A stretch of 64,000 nt of DNA from the NCBI GenBank assembly GCA_046292465.1, contig JBKBRB010000004.1:124001-188000 (forward strand), read 5' to 3'. Origin of the DNA: JANWWM01 sp046292465 (GTDB lineage Bacteria; Bacteroidota; Chlorobiia; Chlorobiales; Thermochlorobacteraceae). This document shows, one piece after another, positions 17,563-26,094 of this stretch (its first letter is position 1; each line of letters begins with the position of its first letter). The notes under the pieces were generated by a model. The model did not search any database, was not told the DNA's origin, and saw only the letters and a program-made list of their open reading frames with translations. Made by a program: the position numbers and the translations under genes.

Positions 17563-18546
17563 ATGAACGCGGCTGTTTTAGATGGTATTAACCTTCCGCT
17601 TCAGCTTAAATCCGTTGAAACGCCAAGCCTTTCCGATAATCATGCTATCGTAAAACTTCACGCCGCCGCACTCAACCACCGAGATTTGTGGATTCAAAAA
17701 GGACAGTATGCAGGCTTGAAGTTTCCGATTATTCTTGGCTCCGATGGTGCAGGCGTGGTTGTGGAAAGCACAGACCCAAATTGGATTGGCAAGGAAGTTA
17801 TCATCAATCCGAGTTTGGATTGGGGAGAAAGTGAAAAGGCACAACAAAAATCATTTCGGATTTTAGGACTTCCTGACAACGGCACTTTTGCCGAGTTTGT
17901 GAAAATTCCTGTTGGAAATTTGTATGAAAAACCTGCGCATCTCTCTTGGAGCGAAGCGGCGGCATTGCCTTTGGCGGGACTCACGGCATATCGTGCCTTG
18001 TTTTCTCGTGCTCATTTGCAGGCGAACGAGAAAGTTTTAATCACAGGCATTGGTGGCGGCGTGGCACTGTTTGGATTGCAGTTTGCACTTGCCGCAGGTG
18101 CGGAAGTTTGGGTTACTTCTGGCTCTGATGAAAAACTTGCCAAAGCCATGTCGCTCGGCGCAAAAGGCGGCGCAAACTATCGCAATGCCTCGTGGGAGCA
18201 GGACTTAAAATCAATTGGCTTTGATGTGATTTTAGACAGCGCAGGAGGCGACGGTTTTCTGAAACTCATTGAACTTGCCGCGCCGGGCGGTCGGATTGTA
18301 TTTGTTGGAGCGACAAGCGGCGCGCCGTCTTCCTTCCCAATGCCGCGCGTTTTTTGGAAGCAACTTTCTATCTTTGGCTCAACGATGGGCTCACCTCGCG
18401 ATTTTTCACACATGCTTGATTTCGTGAATTCAAACAAGGTGATTCCTGTTGTGAGCGATGTTCTTTCCCTTTCGTCCGCTGAACACGCCTTGCGCAAGAT
18501 GAACGAGGCAAGTCAGTTCGGCAAAATCGTCTTACAAATTAACTAA
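17563..18546 (+). CDS. Zinc-independent MDR oxidoreductase (quinone reductase-like)
   Basis: A 327-residue NAD(P)H-dependent medium-chain dehydrogenase/reductase. The GroES-like N-terminal half has LNHRDLWIQKG where zinc alcohol dehydrogenases carry a Cys ligand, and GSDGAG instead of GHE. The catalytic and structural zinc sites are therefore absent, as in quinone oxidoreductases. The Rossmann half contains VLITGIGGGVALFGLQFA. An AAGGAG sequence inside the end of perR serves its start, so it is translated from the same message as perR and probably helps against oxidative or electrophile stress. The substrate cannot be read from sequence. Confidence 0.85.
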   Translation: MNAAVLDGINLPLQLKSVETPSLSDNHAIVKLHAAALNHRDLWIQKGQYAGLKFPIILGSDGAGVVVESTDPNWIGKEVIINPSLDWGESEKAQQKSFRILGLPDNGTFAEFVKIPVGNLYEKPAHLSWSEAAALPLAGLTAYRALFSRAHLQANEKVLITGIGGGVALFGLQFALAAGAEVWVTSGSDEKLAKAMSLGAKGGANYRNASWEQDLKSIGFDVILDSAGGDGFLKLIELAAPGGRIVFVGATSGAPSSFPMPRVFWKQLSIFGSTMGSPRDFSHMLDFVNSNKVIPVVSDVLSLSSAEHALRKMNEASQFGKIVLQIN

Positions 18547-18564
18547 CTTTTCAAGGAGGTAATT

Positions 18565-19053
18565 ATGTCGACCGAAGTTCGAGTGAAACACACCACGCCT
18601 GCCGTTATGGCGTCATTAGACCAGCAAATTGCCAGTGCGTCTGTGCTGTCTCTGAAATACAAGAAATTTCATTGGTATGTCTCAGGTCCATTTTTCAAGC
18701 CGTTGCATGATTTATTCGATGAGCATTACGAGCAACTTGAAGAAATTATCGACGACCTTGCCGAACGCTCACGCGCCATTGGAGGCTACCCCGTCGGCAC
18801 GATGCGCGAATTTTTAGAACTCTCGCTCGTTACTGATGCGGACGGCACGATGTTCTCGCCGCTTGAAATGGTCGAAATGCTCCACGCTGATACGGATAAA
18901 ATTATCGATGCGCTCCACGAGCATATTGAACTTGCGGCGAAAGAACATGACCATGGCACTGCCGATATTCTGACCAGCGTTGTGCAGATTTATCAAAAGC
19001 AAGCATGGTTCTTGGCGGAAACGAAGGCACGAAAAGCACTCGGTGACTTTTAA
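18565..19053 (+). CDS. dps: Dps-family ferroxidase/DNA-protecting protein
   Basis: A 162-residue mini-ferritin that oxidises Fe(II) with peroxide and stores iron in a 12-mer. The inter-subunit ferroxidase residues are present with the usual spacing: H36, H48, D63 and E67, with the family context KFHWYVSGPFFKPLHDLFD. An ideal AAGGAGGT ribosome-binding site precedes the ATG, suggesting high expression. It is third in the perR-MDR-dps run (18 bases after the MDR gene) and is closed by a terminator. PerR control is the expected regulation. Confidence 0.95.
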   Translation: MSTEVRVKHTTPAVMASLDQQIASASVLSLKYKKFHWYVSGPFFKPLHDLFDEHYEQLEEIIDDLAERSRAIGGYPVGTMREFLELSLVTDADGTMFSPLEMVEMLHADTDKIIDALHEHIELAAKEHDHGTADILTSVVQIYQKQAWFLAETKARKALGDF

Positions 19054-19089
19054 GCGCGCTTTGAGCGACTCAACATATAACCTATTGAA

Positions 19090-19116
19090 GAGGCTTTCCG
19101 TTTGGAGAGCCTTTTT
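19090..19116 (+). terminator. Rho-independent terminator after dps
   Basis: AGGCTTTCC pairs with GGAGAGCCT (one G-T wobble) around GTTT and is followed by TTTTT. It closes the perR-MDR-dps transcript and abuts the end of the convergent aldehyde dehydrogenase gene. Confidence 0.85.
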
Positions 19117-20720
19117 CATTTCTTGAATTGCTTGACGAGTTCCGCAATGGCTTCATCCGAGAGTTTAGGGATTGTCGACGATTTCACGTTGCGTGCCTGT
19201 GTCGTTGGTGCAACGGGCTTATTTCCTGCTTTGAGGCGAATGCGCTCGTCAATAATTTCGGAGAAACTTTTCGGCATTGGCGGCGCGGCAGGTTTCTTCT
19301 CTTCGCTTGATTGGCTTTCAGCAATGGGATTGCCATTTGCGTCATTGACGGGATTTGTCTCGAATCCAACTCGTTTGATGTTGAGCAAGTGAAGTGGCGA
19401 GATGTTATCGGTTGTGATTGAGCCGCCAATCGTTCCGGGACCGAGCGTCATGGCAGGCGGAAGTGCTGTTGTATATCCGACCGCCCCAATCGCGGCAACC
19501 GTGTTTATCAAGATGCGATGCGCCGGCTTATGCAAAGCAAATTGCTCAATGACCATTTCATTTTGCGTGTGCAGTGCGAGTGAATGACCAATGCCACCAA
19601 ATTCCAAGAGTTCAATACATCGTTTGCACCCTGCTTCCCATCCGTCTTCGGTGTAGAACGCGAGCACAGGTGAGAGTTTTTCCGCCGAAAGAATTTCTTT
19701 TTTGCCAACTGCACCGAGTTCAACAACCAAAACCGTAGTTTGTGGTGGCACGGAAAATCCTGCACGTTCTGCAATGAAAGTTGCGGGCATTCCAACGACT
19801 TCGGGGTTCAAGCCTCTTGGGAACATATATCGCTCTAACTTTTGCTTTTCTTCCATCGAGACGAAATACGCGCCACGCTTTTTCAATTCTTCAATCACCT
19901 TGTTTTTGATAGGCAAATCGCAAACGATGGCTTGTTCAGAAGAGCATAACGTGCCGTTATCGAATGTTTTTCCGAAAAGAATATCGGCGACGGCTTTTGG
20001 GATATTTGCGCTTCGCTCAATGAAGGCGGGCACGTTGCCTGAGCCGACGCCGTAAGCAGGTTTGCCTGATGAATACGCGGCGCGCACCATTGGCGTGCTA
20101 CCTGTGGCAAGAATAACGCTGGTGAGTTCGTGGCGCATCAATTCCGTGGTGCCTTCGAGCGTGGGCTTCGTCATGCAGAGAATTAGGTTATCGGGTGCGC
20201 CGGCTTTTTTAGCGGCATCTGCCATGACTATTGCGGCTTCGGTCGTGCATCGCACGGCACGCGGGTGCGGGGAGGCGACAATCGCATTGCGCGATTTGAG
20301 CGAGATAATCGCTTTATACATCATCGTCGAAGTGGGATTGGTCGATGGAATCAATGCCGCCACAACGCCCATCGGGGTTGCAACTTCCCACACTTTGCCG
20401 TTGTGTGTTTTATTGACAATTCCACAAGTCTTCATGTCTTTGATGTAATCGTAGAGCATTTTCGTGCCGACGATGTTTTTCTTCACCTTATCTTGCCATT
20501 TGCCGAAGCCTGTTTCTTCGACAGCAAGTTTGGCGAGTCGCTCGCGCGCTTCGTAGCCGGCTTCCGCCATCGCTTTGATGATTTTATCGACCTGCTCTTG
20601 GGTGAAGTCTTTATAGGCTTGTTGAGCGTCTTTGGCTTTGGCAAGGAGCGTGCGCGCTTCTTGAATAGATTGCAAGTCAGACGAAAGTTCCATCGTGTTG
20701 AATGATGATTGTGCGTTCAT
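19116..20720 (-). CDS. CoA-acylating aldehyde dehydrogenase with C-terminal tail
   Basis: A 534-residue protein of the EutE/PduP/SauS type that interconverts an aldehyde and acyl-CoA with NAD(P)H. Catalytic C259 lies in FDNGTLCSSEQ. The cofactor region includes VATPMGVVAALIPSTNPTST, and the core ends near 456 (SPLHLLNIKRVGFET). The remaining 78 residues are unusual: a Ser/Glu/Lys/Pro-rich linker, a helix near 485-497, a second linker and a terminal amphipathic helix at 519-534 (KLSDEAIAELVKQFKK). This resembles encapsulation tails of microcompartment enzymes, but no shell gene is in the window. The acyl-CoA synthetase-like gene lies 14 bases upstream, so the pair probably acts in one pathway. 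The substrate is unknown. Confidence 0.85.
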   Translation of the reverse strand: MNAQSSFNTMELSSDLQSIQEARTLLAKAKDAQQAYKDFTQEQVDKIIKAMAEAGYEARERLAKLAVEETGFGKWQDKVKKNIVGTKMLYDYIKDMKTCGIVNKTHNGKVWEVATPMGVVAALIPSTNPTSTMMYKAIISLKSRNAIVASPHPRAVRCTTEAAIVMADAAKKAGAPDNLILCMTKPTLEGTTELMRHELTSVILATGSTPMVRAAYSSGKPAYGVGSGNVPAFIERSANIPKAVADILFGKTFDNGTLCSSEQAIVCDLPIKNKVIEELKKRGAYFVSMEEKQKLERYMFPRGLNPEVVGMPATFIAERAGFSVPPQTTVLVVELGAVGKKEILSAEKLSPVLAFYTEDGWEAGCKRCIELLEFGGIGHSLALHTQNEMVIEQFALHKPAHRILINTVAAIGAVGYTTALPPAMTLGPGTIGGSITTDNISPLHLLNIKRVGFETNPVNDANGNPIAESQSSEEKKPAAPPMPKSFSEIIDERIRLKAGNKPVAPTTQARNVKSSTIPKLSDEAIAELVKQFKK

Positions 20721-20734
20721 CGGAAGTGTGTTGC

Positions 20735-22582
20735 TTAGGCTTGTGATTGTGCTTTGAGCATTGCGTGTGAAATTGAGCCATCGGCTTCGCGTGGCAATTC
20801 GCTTAGAAACTCAATTTCGTCAGGGACGACGAGCTCGCCGAGTTCGTGCCGAACATAATCGCGCAGGACAGCTTCGAGCGCATTGGCTACGCCAAACGGA
20901 TTTTTCAAAACGACGAAGGCGCGAACCTTTTCGCCCTTGTTCGCATCGGGCAATCCGATAACAGCAACTTCTTTGACGACGGGGTGTTCAGCGAGTGTGG
21001 CTTCTAATTCCGCGTTGGAAATTCGATAGCCGCTCACTTTCATTACGTCGTCGACTCTGCCTGTGATTTTGAAATAGCCGTGTTCATCTTGAATCGCCAT
21101 GTCGCCTGTGTTGAAACAGCCTTCGATGTGCCGCCAGTATTTGTTGTATCGCTCTTGATTTTGCCAAATGGTTTTCATCAAATACGGCACGGGGTGTGCA
21201 AGCGCGAGCAAGCCTTCTTGATTCGGCGAAAGTTCTGTGCCATCTAAACTGCGCACCTCGAGTTTCGCGCCAGGCAAGGCTTTTCCGACTTTTCCGACTT
21301 TGATTGGAAAATTTAGCGTGTTGCCGATAGCAGGAATTGGGATTTCGTTTTGAAGCCACATTTCGACCACACTTCCGATTTTGCCGACGACTTCTTTTTG
21401 CGCCCATTCGTGTAGCGACGGCGAAAGCGCGCCACCAGTTGTGAGCATTAAGCGGAGCGTCGAGTTGTCATATCTTTTCATCAGTTCGGTGTCGTGCTTT
21501 TGCAGTTGTTGCAAGAGCGAAGGATGCGAGACGAAGATATTGACGCCATGCCGCTCAATGCGCCGCCAAAATGATTCCGCGTTTGGATAATCGATTGCGC
21601 CTTCGTGCATGAGAACGGTTGCGCCTGAAAGCAGTGTGCCATAAACGGAGAAAAGATGACCGGGCGCAGAGCCAATATGAAACGCATTCCACAGCACATC
21701 GTTGTCTTGAACATCGATGAGCATTTTTGTAGCGTAGTATGCGCCGACCATGTAGCCGCCGTGCGTATGCACCACGCCTTTCGGCTTGCCGCTCGTGCTA
21801 CTTGTGTAGAGCACGAACAACGGGTGATTGGATTCAACGATTTCAGGATTGCAGAACTGCGGTTGCCCTGAAATGAAATCGTAGAAATCAACTTCACGCT
21901 CGGAGGTGAGGTTGAGTTTTGGCGATTGACGACGCAGAACCACGATTCGCTCGACGCTCGCGCTGGTGCGTAAGGCACTGTTGAGCACGCTTTTCATCGG
22001 GAAGTGCATCGCTTCGCTGTAGCTGGCATCGGCGCAGAAGACGGCTTTCGGCTCGAGGTCTTCGACGCGCGTTTTGAGCGCACGCGCTCCTGCCTTTTCG
22101 TGAATGACCGCGTGAATCGCCCCAATGCGCGCACATGCGAGCATCACATAAACGGCTTCAACTGTGTTCGGCATGAACACCAAAACGGTATCGCCCTTTC
22201 GGACGCCAACAGATTTCAGCGCGTTTGCTACTTGCGAGACACGGCGAATCAAGCGGTCAAAGGTTACATAATTTTCAGGTCCTGATTCGCTCGACCAAAT
22301 GAGCGCGACTTTATTGCGCCGCTCACCAACAATGTGGCGGTCGAGCGCATTGAGCGTGATGTTAGTTTTCGCACCAAGAAACCATTCGTGTTTCGGCGGT
22401 TCAAACTCGAAGACTTTGCTCCACTTTGTTTCCCAAAGCAGTTGCTCGGCAATCGTTGCCCAAAATTCAGCAGGATTTTCAATCGAGGATTTATAGGTGG
22501 ATTCGTAGTCCAACTTGTTGCGTCGCAAAAAAACTGGCGGCGTGAATTGTTTCGGTGATTCGGATAAAATGTCGCTGGTCAT
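20735..22582 (-). CDS. Acyl-CoA synthetase-like (ANL) protein lacking the catalytic lysine
   Basis: A 615-residue member of the acetyl/propionyl-CoA synthetase branch of adenylate-forming enzymes. It has the P-loop-like YTSSTSGKPKGVVHTHGG, the hinge region GRVDDVMKVSGYRI and the N-terminal Acs-type cap. At the C-terminus, where Acs has P-K-T-R-S-G-K-I, this protein has PREADGSIS, so the adenylation lysine is replaced by S603. The adenylate-forming half-reaction should be weakened or lost, while thioester chemistry could remain. It is co-transcribed with the CoA-acylating aldehyde dehydrogenase 14 bases downstream. Substrate and direction are unknown. Confidence 0.85.
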   Translation of the reverse strand: MTSDILSESPKQFTPPVFLRRNKLDYESTYKSSIENPAEFWATIAEQLLWETKWSKVFEFEPPKHEWFLGAKTNITLNALDRHIVGERRNKVALIWSSESGPENYVTFDRLIRRVSQVANALKSVGVRKGDTVLVFMPNTVEAVYVMLACARIGAIHAVIHEKAGARALKTRVEDLEPKAVFCADASYSEAMHFPMKSVLNSALRTSASVERIVVLRRQSPKLNLTSEREVDFYDFISGQPQFCNPEIVESNHPLFVLYTSSTSGKPKGVVHTHGGYMVGAYYATKMLIDVQDNDVLWNAFHIGSAPGHLFSVYGTLLSGATVLMHEGAIDYPNAESFWRRIERHGVNIFVSHPSLLQQLQKHDTELMKRYDNSTLRLMLTTGGALSPSLHEWAQKEVVGKIGSVVEMWLQNEIPIPAIGNTLNFPIKVGKVGKALPGAKLEVRSLDGTELSPNQEGLLALAHPVPYLMKTIWQNQERYNKYWRHIEGCFNTGDMAIQDEHGYFKITGRVDDVMKVSGYRISNAELEATLAEHPVVKEVAVIGLPDANKGEKVRAFVVLKNPFGVANALEAVLRDYVRHELGELVVPDEIEFLSELPREADGSISHAMLKAQSQA

Positions 22583-22670
22583 AACATTTGGAATTAATTA
22601 CACTTCTCAAACTTCCCCCCTTACAATGCAAAGTATGAAAATACTTGCCTCGCAAAATCTTCCTCATATT

Positions 22671-22874
22671 TCACACCTTGACCTTGCTTATTGCATCAGA
22701 TAGATGATTCAACCGACGCAGCAAAGTTACAGGTTTCTTTCCTTGCTTGATGCCTTCGCGCAGTTTCTCCAACTGAATTTGGAGTTTTACTTTTTCTTTT
22801 GCGAGCGCATAAATCGCACGGAACTCAGGATTTTGTAACTGCTCGCTGATGTATTCGTCATATCGCGTTGCCAT
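22671..22874 (-). CDS. HigA-like antitoxin, short or truncated
   Basis: A 67-residue partner gene starting one base after the toxin stop. Its beginning (YDEYISEQLQNPEFRAIYAL) resembles HigA/XRE antitoxins paired with Gp49-type toxins. The C-terminus (LLRRLNHLSDAISKVKV) aligns with the recognition-helix region of an XRE HTH and then stops. Usual partners are about 90-110 residues, so the DNA-binding domain is incomplete or atypical. It may still neutralise the toxin through the N-terminal helix. Assignment depends on position and on the N-terminal similarity. Confidence 0.6.
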   Translation of the reverse strand: MATRYDEYISEQLQNPEFRAIYALAKEKVKLQIQLEKLREGIKQGKKPVTLLRRLNHLSDAISKVKV

Positions 22875-22875
22875 A

Positions 22876-23235
22876 TCATGAGTATTTTGATTTATAGATA
22901 GACTTATAGCTTAATGCTTTTGAAATTTCATCATTTGGGGTTTTCTGTGTTTTTTTGACGAATCCATGCGTAAAAATGATTTTCTTTCCCTTTTCAAAAA
23001 AGTATAAACTTCTTGATGTTCTTGTGCGGTGTTTTACCCGCAGTTCAAATATGCCATCTCTCAATCCTTTCGACATCGTTGCAGGGAGATTTTGATTCAG
23101 CGTTTTGAGCATACGAAATTCTTCTATCATCGCTAATACCTCGGCTCTCTCTTCAAGAGAAAGGCTATCCAAGAATTTCTTGAATGGAACATTTCCACTT
23201 TCCAATTCCACAAAATCTACAGCATAGACTTCCAT
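22876..23235 (-). CDS. HigB/Gp49-type (RelE superfamily) toxin
   Basis: A 119-residue protein with the pattern of phage-derived Gp49-like RelE-fold toxins: VPFKKFLDSLSLEERAEV, the basic core ELRVKHRTRTSRSLYFF and the C-terminal FTHGFVKKTQKTPNDEI. Such toxins cleave mRNA on the ribosome. I placed the start at the ATG at 23235, two bases after the valS stop; a TTG two codons upstream overlaps that stop. Toxin-before-antitoxin order matches higBA. Placement right behind an essential tRNA-synthetase gene suggests read-through expression. Confidence 0.78.
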   Translation of the reverse strand: MEVYAVDFVELESGNVPFKKFLDSLSLEERAEVLAMIEEFRMLKTLNQNLPATMSKGLRDGIFELRVKHRTRTSRSLYFFEKGKKIIFTHGFVKKTQKTPNDEISKALSYKSIYKSKYS

Positions 23236-23237
23236 TT

Positions 23238-25994
23238 TCAACTCAAACTTGCCAAGTTTTCTTGCAGTTTCAAGAGCGTTGTTTTGGCGTTAGCGAGTTT
23301 TTCTTTTTCAGCGTCAATGACTTCCTTCGGTGCGCGCGCCACAAAGCCTTCGTTTGCAAGTTTGGCTTCCAATTGCTTCACATAGTTTTCCGACTTTTGA
23401 ATCTCTTTGGCAAGGCGCGCTTTTTCTTTCTCGAAATCGATTAAGCCCTCGAGCAAGATGTAGAGTTCATTGCCCTCGACCATTGCGCTGGCGGCGTGTT
23501 TCGGCTTTGAAAGGTCGGCAGAAACATAGAGCGTTGCTCGTGCAAGCCGTTCAAGGAGCGCGCGCTCACGCACGAAGAGTTCCGCCGTTTCATTCGCACT
23601 TGGTTTGAGTTGCACGTGTGCAATCGGTGCAGGCGGCACGCCCAACACGGCACGAATGCTCCGAATTTCGGTAATCGCTTTTTTGATTAACTCGAATTCT
23701 TGTTCGGACGGCTTGTCGTTCCAAGTGCTTTCGCCTTGTGAAATTGGCGTGGTGTCTAAAAACGCGCCTTCGGCTCTTGGCGCAAGGTTTTGCCAAATTT
23801 CTTCCGTGATGAACGGCATAATCGGGTGAAGCATTTTTAGTGCTTCTTCAAAAACAAAGAACGCACGGCACAAGATATTTTTCTTCTCTTCACTTGACTG
23901 AGTGGTTTGAAGATTAACTTTCATTGCTTCAATGAACCAATCGCAGAAGTCGCCCCAAATGAAGTCGTAGACGAGTTTGGCTAAATCGTTGATGCGAAAG
24001 TTCGCAACGGCTTTGTGATACTGCTCTAAGGTTTGATTGAGACGCGAAAATATCCATCGTTCAGTGAGATTGAATGTTGCGCGTTCAGGTGAGAAGGCGG
24101 CATAATGCGATGCAAATTCATCAACGCCATTGAAGATGTCGTTGCGGTTCATCAACAGGAATCGGGCGGCGTTCCAGATTTTCGTGGCGAAGTTCCGACC
24201 CTGCTCGACCTGTGGCGTGTCTTGGTCTTTGGTTACTTCCATGCGCACGTCTTGACCGAGCGGCGCAAGGTAAATCGTGGTGAAGCGCAAGGCGTCGGCA
24301 CCGTATTTCTCGATGATGTCGAGCGGGTTGGGCGAATTGCCCAGCGATTTAGACATCTTGCGCCCTTGTCCATCGCGAATGATGCTGGTGAAATAGACGT
24401 TGCGGAACGGAATTTCTTTTTTGAAATACAAACCTGCCATAATCATGCGCGCCACCCAAAAGAAGATGATGTCGGGTCCGGTTACAAGCGTTGAGGTTGG
24501 ATAGAAGGCTTTGAAGTCGTCCGTTTCAAGTGAGTTTGTGCCGTCCCAGCCGAGCGTGGTTAAAGGCCAGAGCCACGAGGAAAACCACGTGTCGAGCACG
24601 TCGTCGTCTTGCACAACTTCGTCGAGTGTCAGTGCAGGATTTTGAGATTTGAGTTTGGCAAAGGCTTCTTCTTTTGTTGGTGCGACGGCAACCGTTCCAT
24701 CAGGCGCGTAGTAGGCGGGAATGCGATGCCCCCACCAAAGTTGGCGCGAAATGCACCAATCTTGAATGTTCAACAGCCAATGCCGATACGTATTCACCCA
24801 TCGTTCAGGATAAAATTTGATTTGACCCTCTTCAACGACCTTCAAGGCAGGTTCGGCAAGCGGTTTCATTTTCACAAACCACTGCTCGGAGAGATACGGC
24901 TCAACGACGACATCGGCGCGTTCTGAATAGCCGACATTGTGCGTGTAGTCCTCGACCTTTTCCAAGTTGCCTTGTGCTTGCAAAATTTCTTCGGCTTTTT
25001 TGCGCGCGACGAATCGGTCTAAGCCTGAAAGTTCGCCGAAGCCTTGTTCAATTTTTCCGGTTTTATCGATGGCGCAGATGAAGGGCAGGTTGTGTCGCAA
25101 TCCGATTTGGTAGTCGTTCGGGTCGTGTGCAGGTGTGATTTTCAGCGCGCCTGTTCCGAACTCCGCCTCGACGTAATCGTCGGCAATGATAGGCAGTTCG
25201 CGCTTGGTGAGCGGCTCGAGCACGATTTTGCCGATGAAAGATTGGTAACGCTCATCGTTAGGATTGACAGCGACGGCAACGTCAGCAAGCATGGTTTCGG
25301 GGCGAACGGTTGCAATCGTGATAAACTTTTCGGGGTCGTCTTTGAAGAAGTAGCGCACAAAGTAAAGTTTATCGGTTTGCGTTTTCATGATGACTTCTTC
25401 GTCGGAGAGCGCGGTTTGCGAGGCAGGGCACCAATTGATGATGCGTTTGCCGCGATAAATCAAGCCGTCGTTGTAGAGTTTGATAAACGCATGCGTTACG
25501 GCTTTCGAGGCACTCTCGTCCATTGTGAAGAGGTTGCGTCGCCAGTCGGCGGAGTCGCCCAGTTTGCGCAGTTGTTTGAGAATCAAGTCGCCGTATTCGT
25601 TGCGCCACTGCCAGACGCGCTCTAAGAATTTTTCGCGTCCTAAATCGTATCGTGTTTTTTTCTCTTTGCGAAGTTCCTTCTCGACGCGGGTTTGCGTCGC
25701 AATGCCTGCGTGGTCGGTTCCGGGAAGCCACAGCGATTCATAGCCCATCATTCGGTAGTAGCGAATGAAGAGGTCTTGAATGGTATGGTTCAGCACATGC
25801 CCCATTGTCAGACTGCCGGTGATGTTTGGCGGCGGCATGAGAATGGTGAACGGTTTTTTTTCGCCGCGCAAGACGGGCGCGCTTTCAGCGTTGGTAATGC
25901 CGAGCGTTTCAAAATGCGGGACGCTCCACTTGGCTTCAACTGCTTGTGGATTGTAGGTTTTACCGAGATGTTGTTCGGAAAGCGTTTCAGACAT
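23238..25994 (-). CDS. valS: Valyl-tRNA synthetase
   Basis: Class Ia synthetase of 918 residues from the chosen ATG (protein begins MSETLSEQHLGKTYNP). It shows the HIGH-like segment PPPNITGSLTMGHVLNH, the editing domain (ATVRPETMLADVAVAVNP), the WCISRQLWWGHRIPAYY block and the KMSKS loop (GRKMSKSLGNSPNP). The C-terminal coiled coil typical of ValRS (EKARLAKEIQKSENYVKQLE) is present. A longer frame reaches 26192 but overlaps the end of the RND-adaptor gene and lacks conserved sequence. The toxin gene follows after two bases. Confidence 0.96.
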   Translation of the reverse strand: MSETLSEQHLGKTYNPQAVEAKWSVPHFETLGITNAESAPVLRGEKKPFTILMPPPNITGSLTMGHVLNHTIQDLFIRYYRMMGYESLWLPGTDHAGIATQTRVEKELRKEKKTRYDLGREKFLERVWQWRNEYGDLILKQLRKLGDSADWRRNLFTMDESASKAVTHAFIKLYNDGLIYRGKRIINWCPASQTALSDEEVIMKTQTDKLYFVRYFFKDDPEKFITIATVRPETMLADVAVAVNPNDERYQSFIGKIVLEPLTKRELPIIADDYVEAEFGTGALKITPAHDPNDYQIGLRHNLPFICAIDKTGKIEQGFGELSGLDRFVARKKAEEILQAQGNLEKVEDYTHNVGYSERADVVVEPYLSEQWFVKMKPLAEPALKVVEEGQIKFYPERWVNTYRHWLLNIQDWCISRQLWWGHRIPAYYAPDGTVAVAPTKEEAFAKLKSQNPALTLDEVVQDDDVLDTWFSSWLWPLTTLGWDGTNSLETDDFKAFYPTSTLVTGPDIIFFWVARMIMAGLYFKKEIPFRNVYFTSIIRDGQGRKMSKSLGNSPNPLDIIEKYGADALRFTTIYLAPLGQDVRMEVTKDQDTPQVEQGRNFATKIWNAARFLLMNRNDIFNGVDEFASHYAAFSPERATFNLTERWIFSRLNQTLEQYHKAVANFRINDLAKLVYDFIWGDFCDWFIEAMKVNLQTTQSSEEKKNILCRAFFVFEEALKMLHPIMPFITEEIWQNLAPRAEGAFLDTTPISQGESTWNDKPSEQEFELIKKAITEIRSIRAVLGVPPAPIAHVQLKPSANETAELFVRERALLERLARATLYVSADLSKPKHAASAMVEGNELYILLEGLIDFEKEKARLAKEIQKSENYVKQLEAKLANEGFVARAPKEVIDAEKEKLANAKTTLLKLQENLASLS

Positions 25995-26094
25995 AAATCG
26001 GTTTTCAAGAAAGTGTGAGTGCCGCAAGTGTTTTGCGGCGGTTTTGGGAAGATAAAGAAGCGCGATGAAAAAATCGTTGCGGGATTTTGGACGG

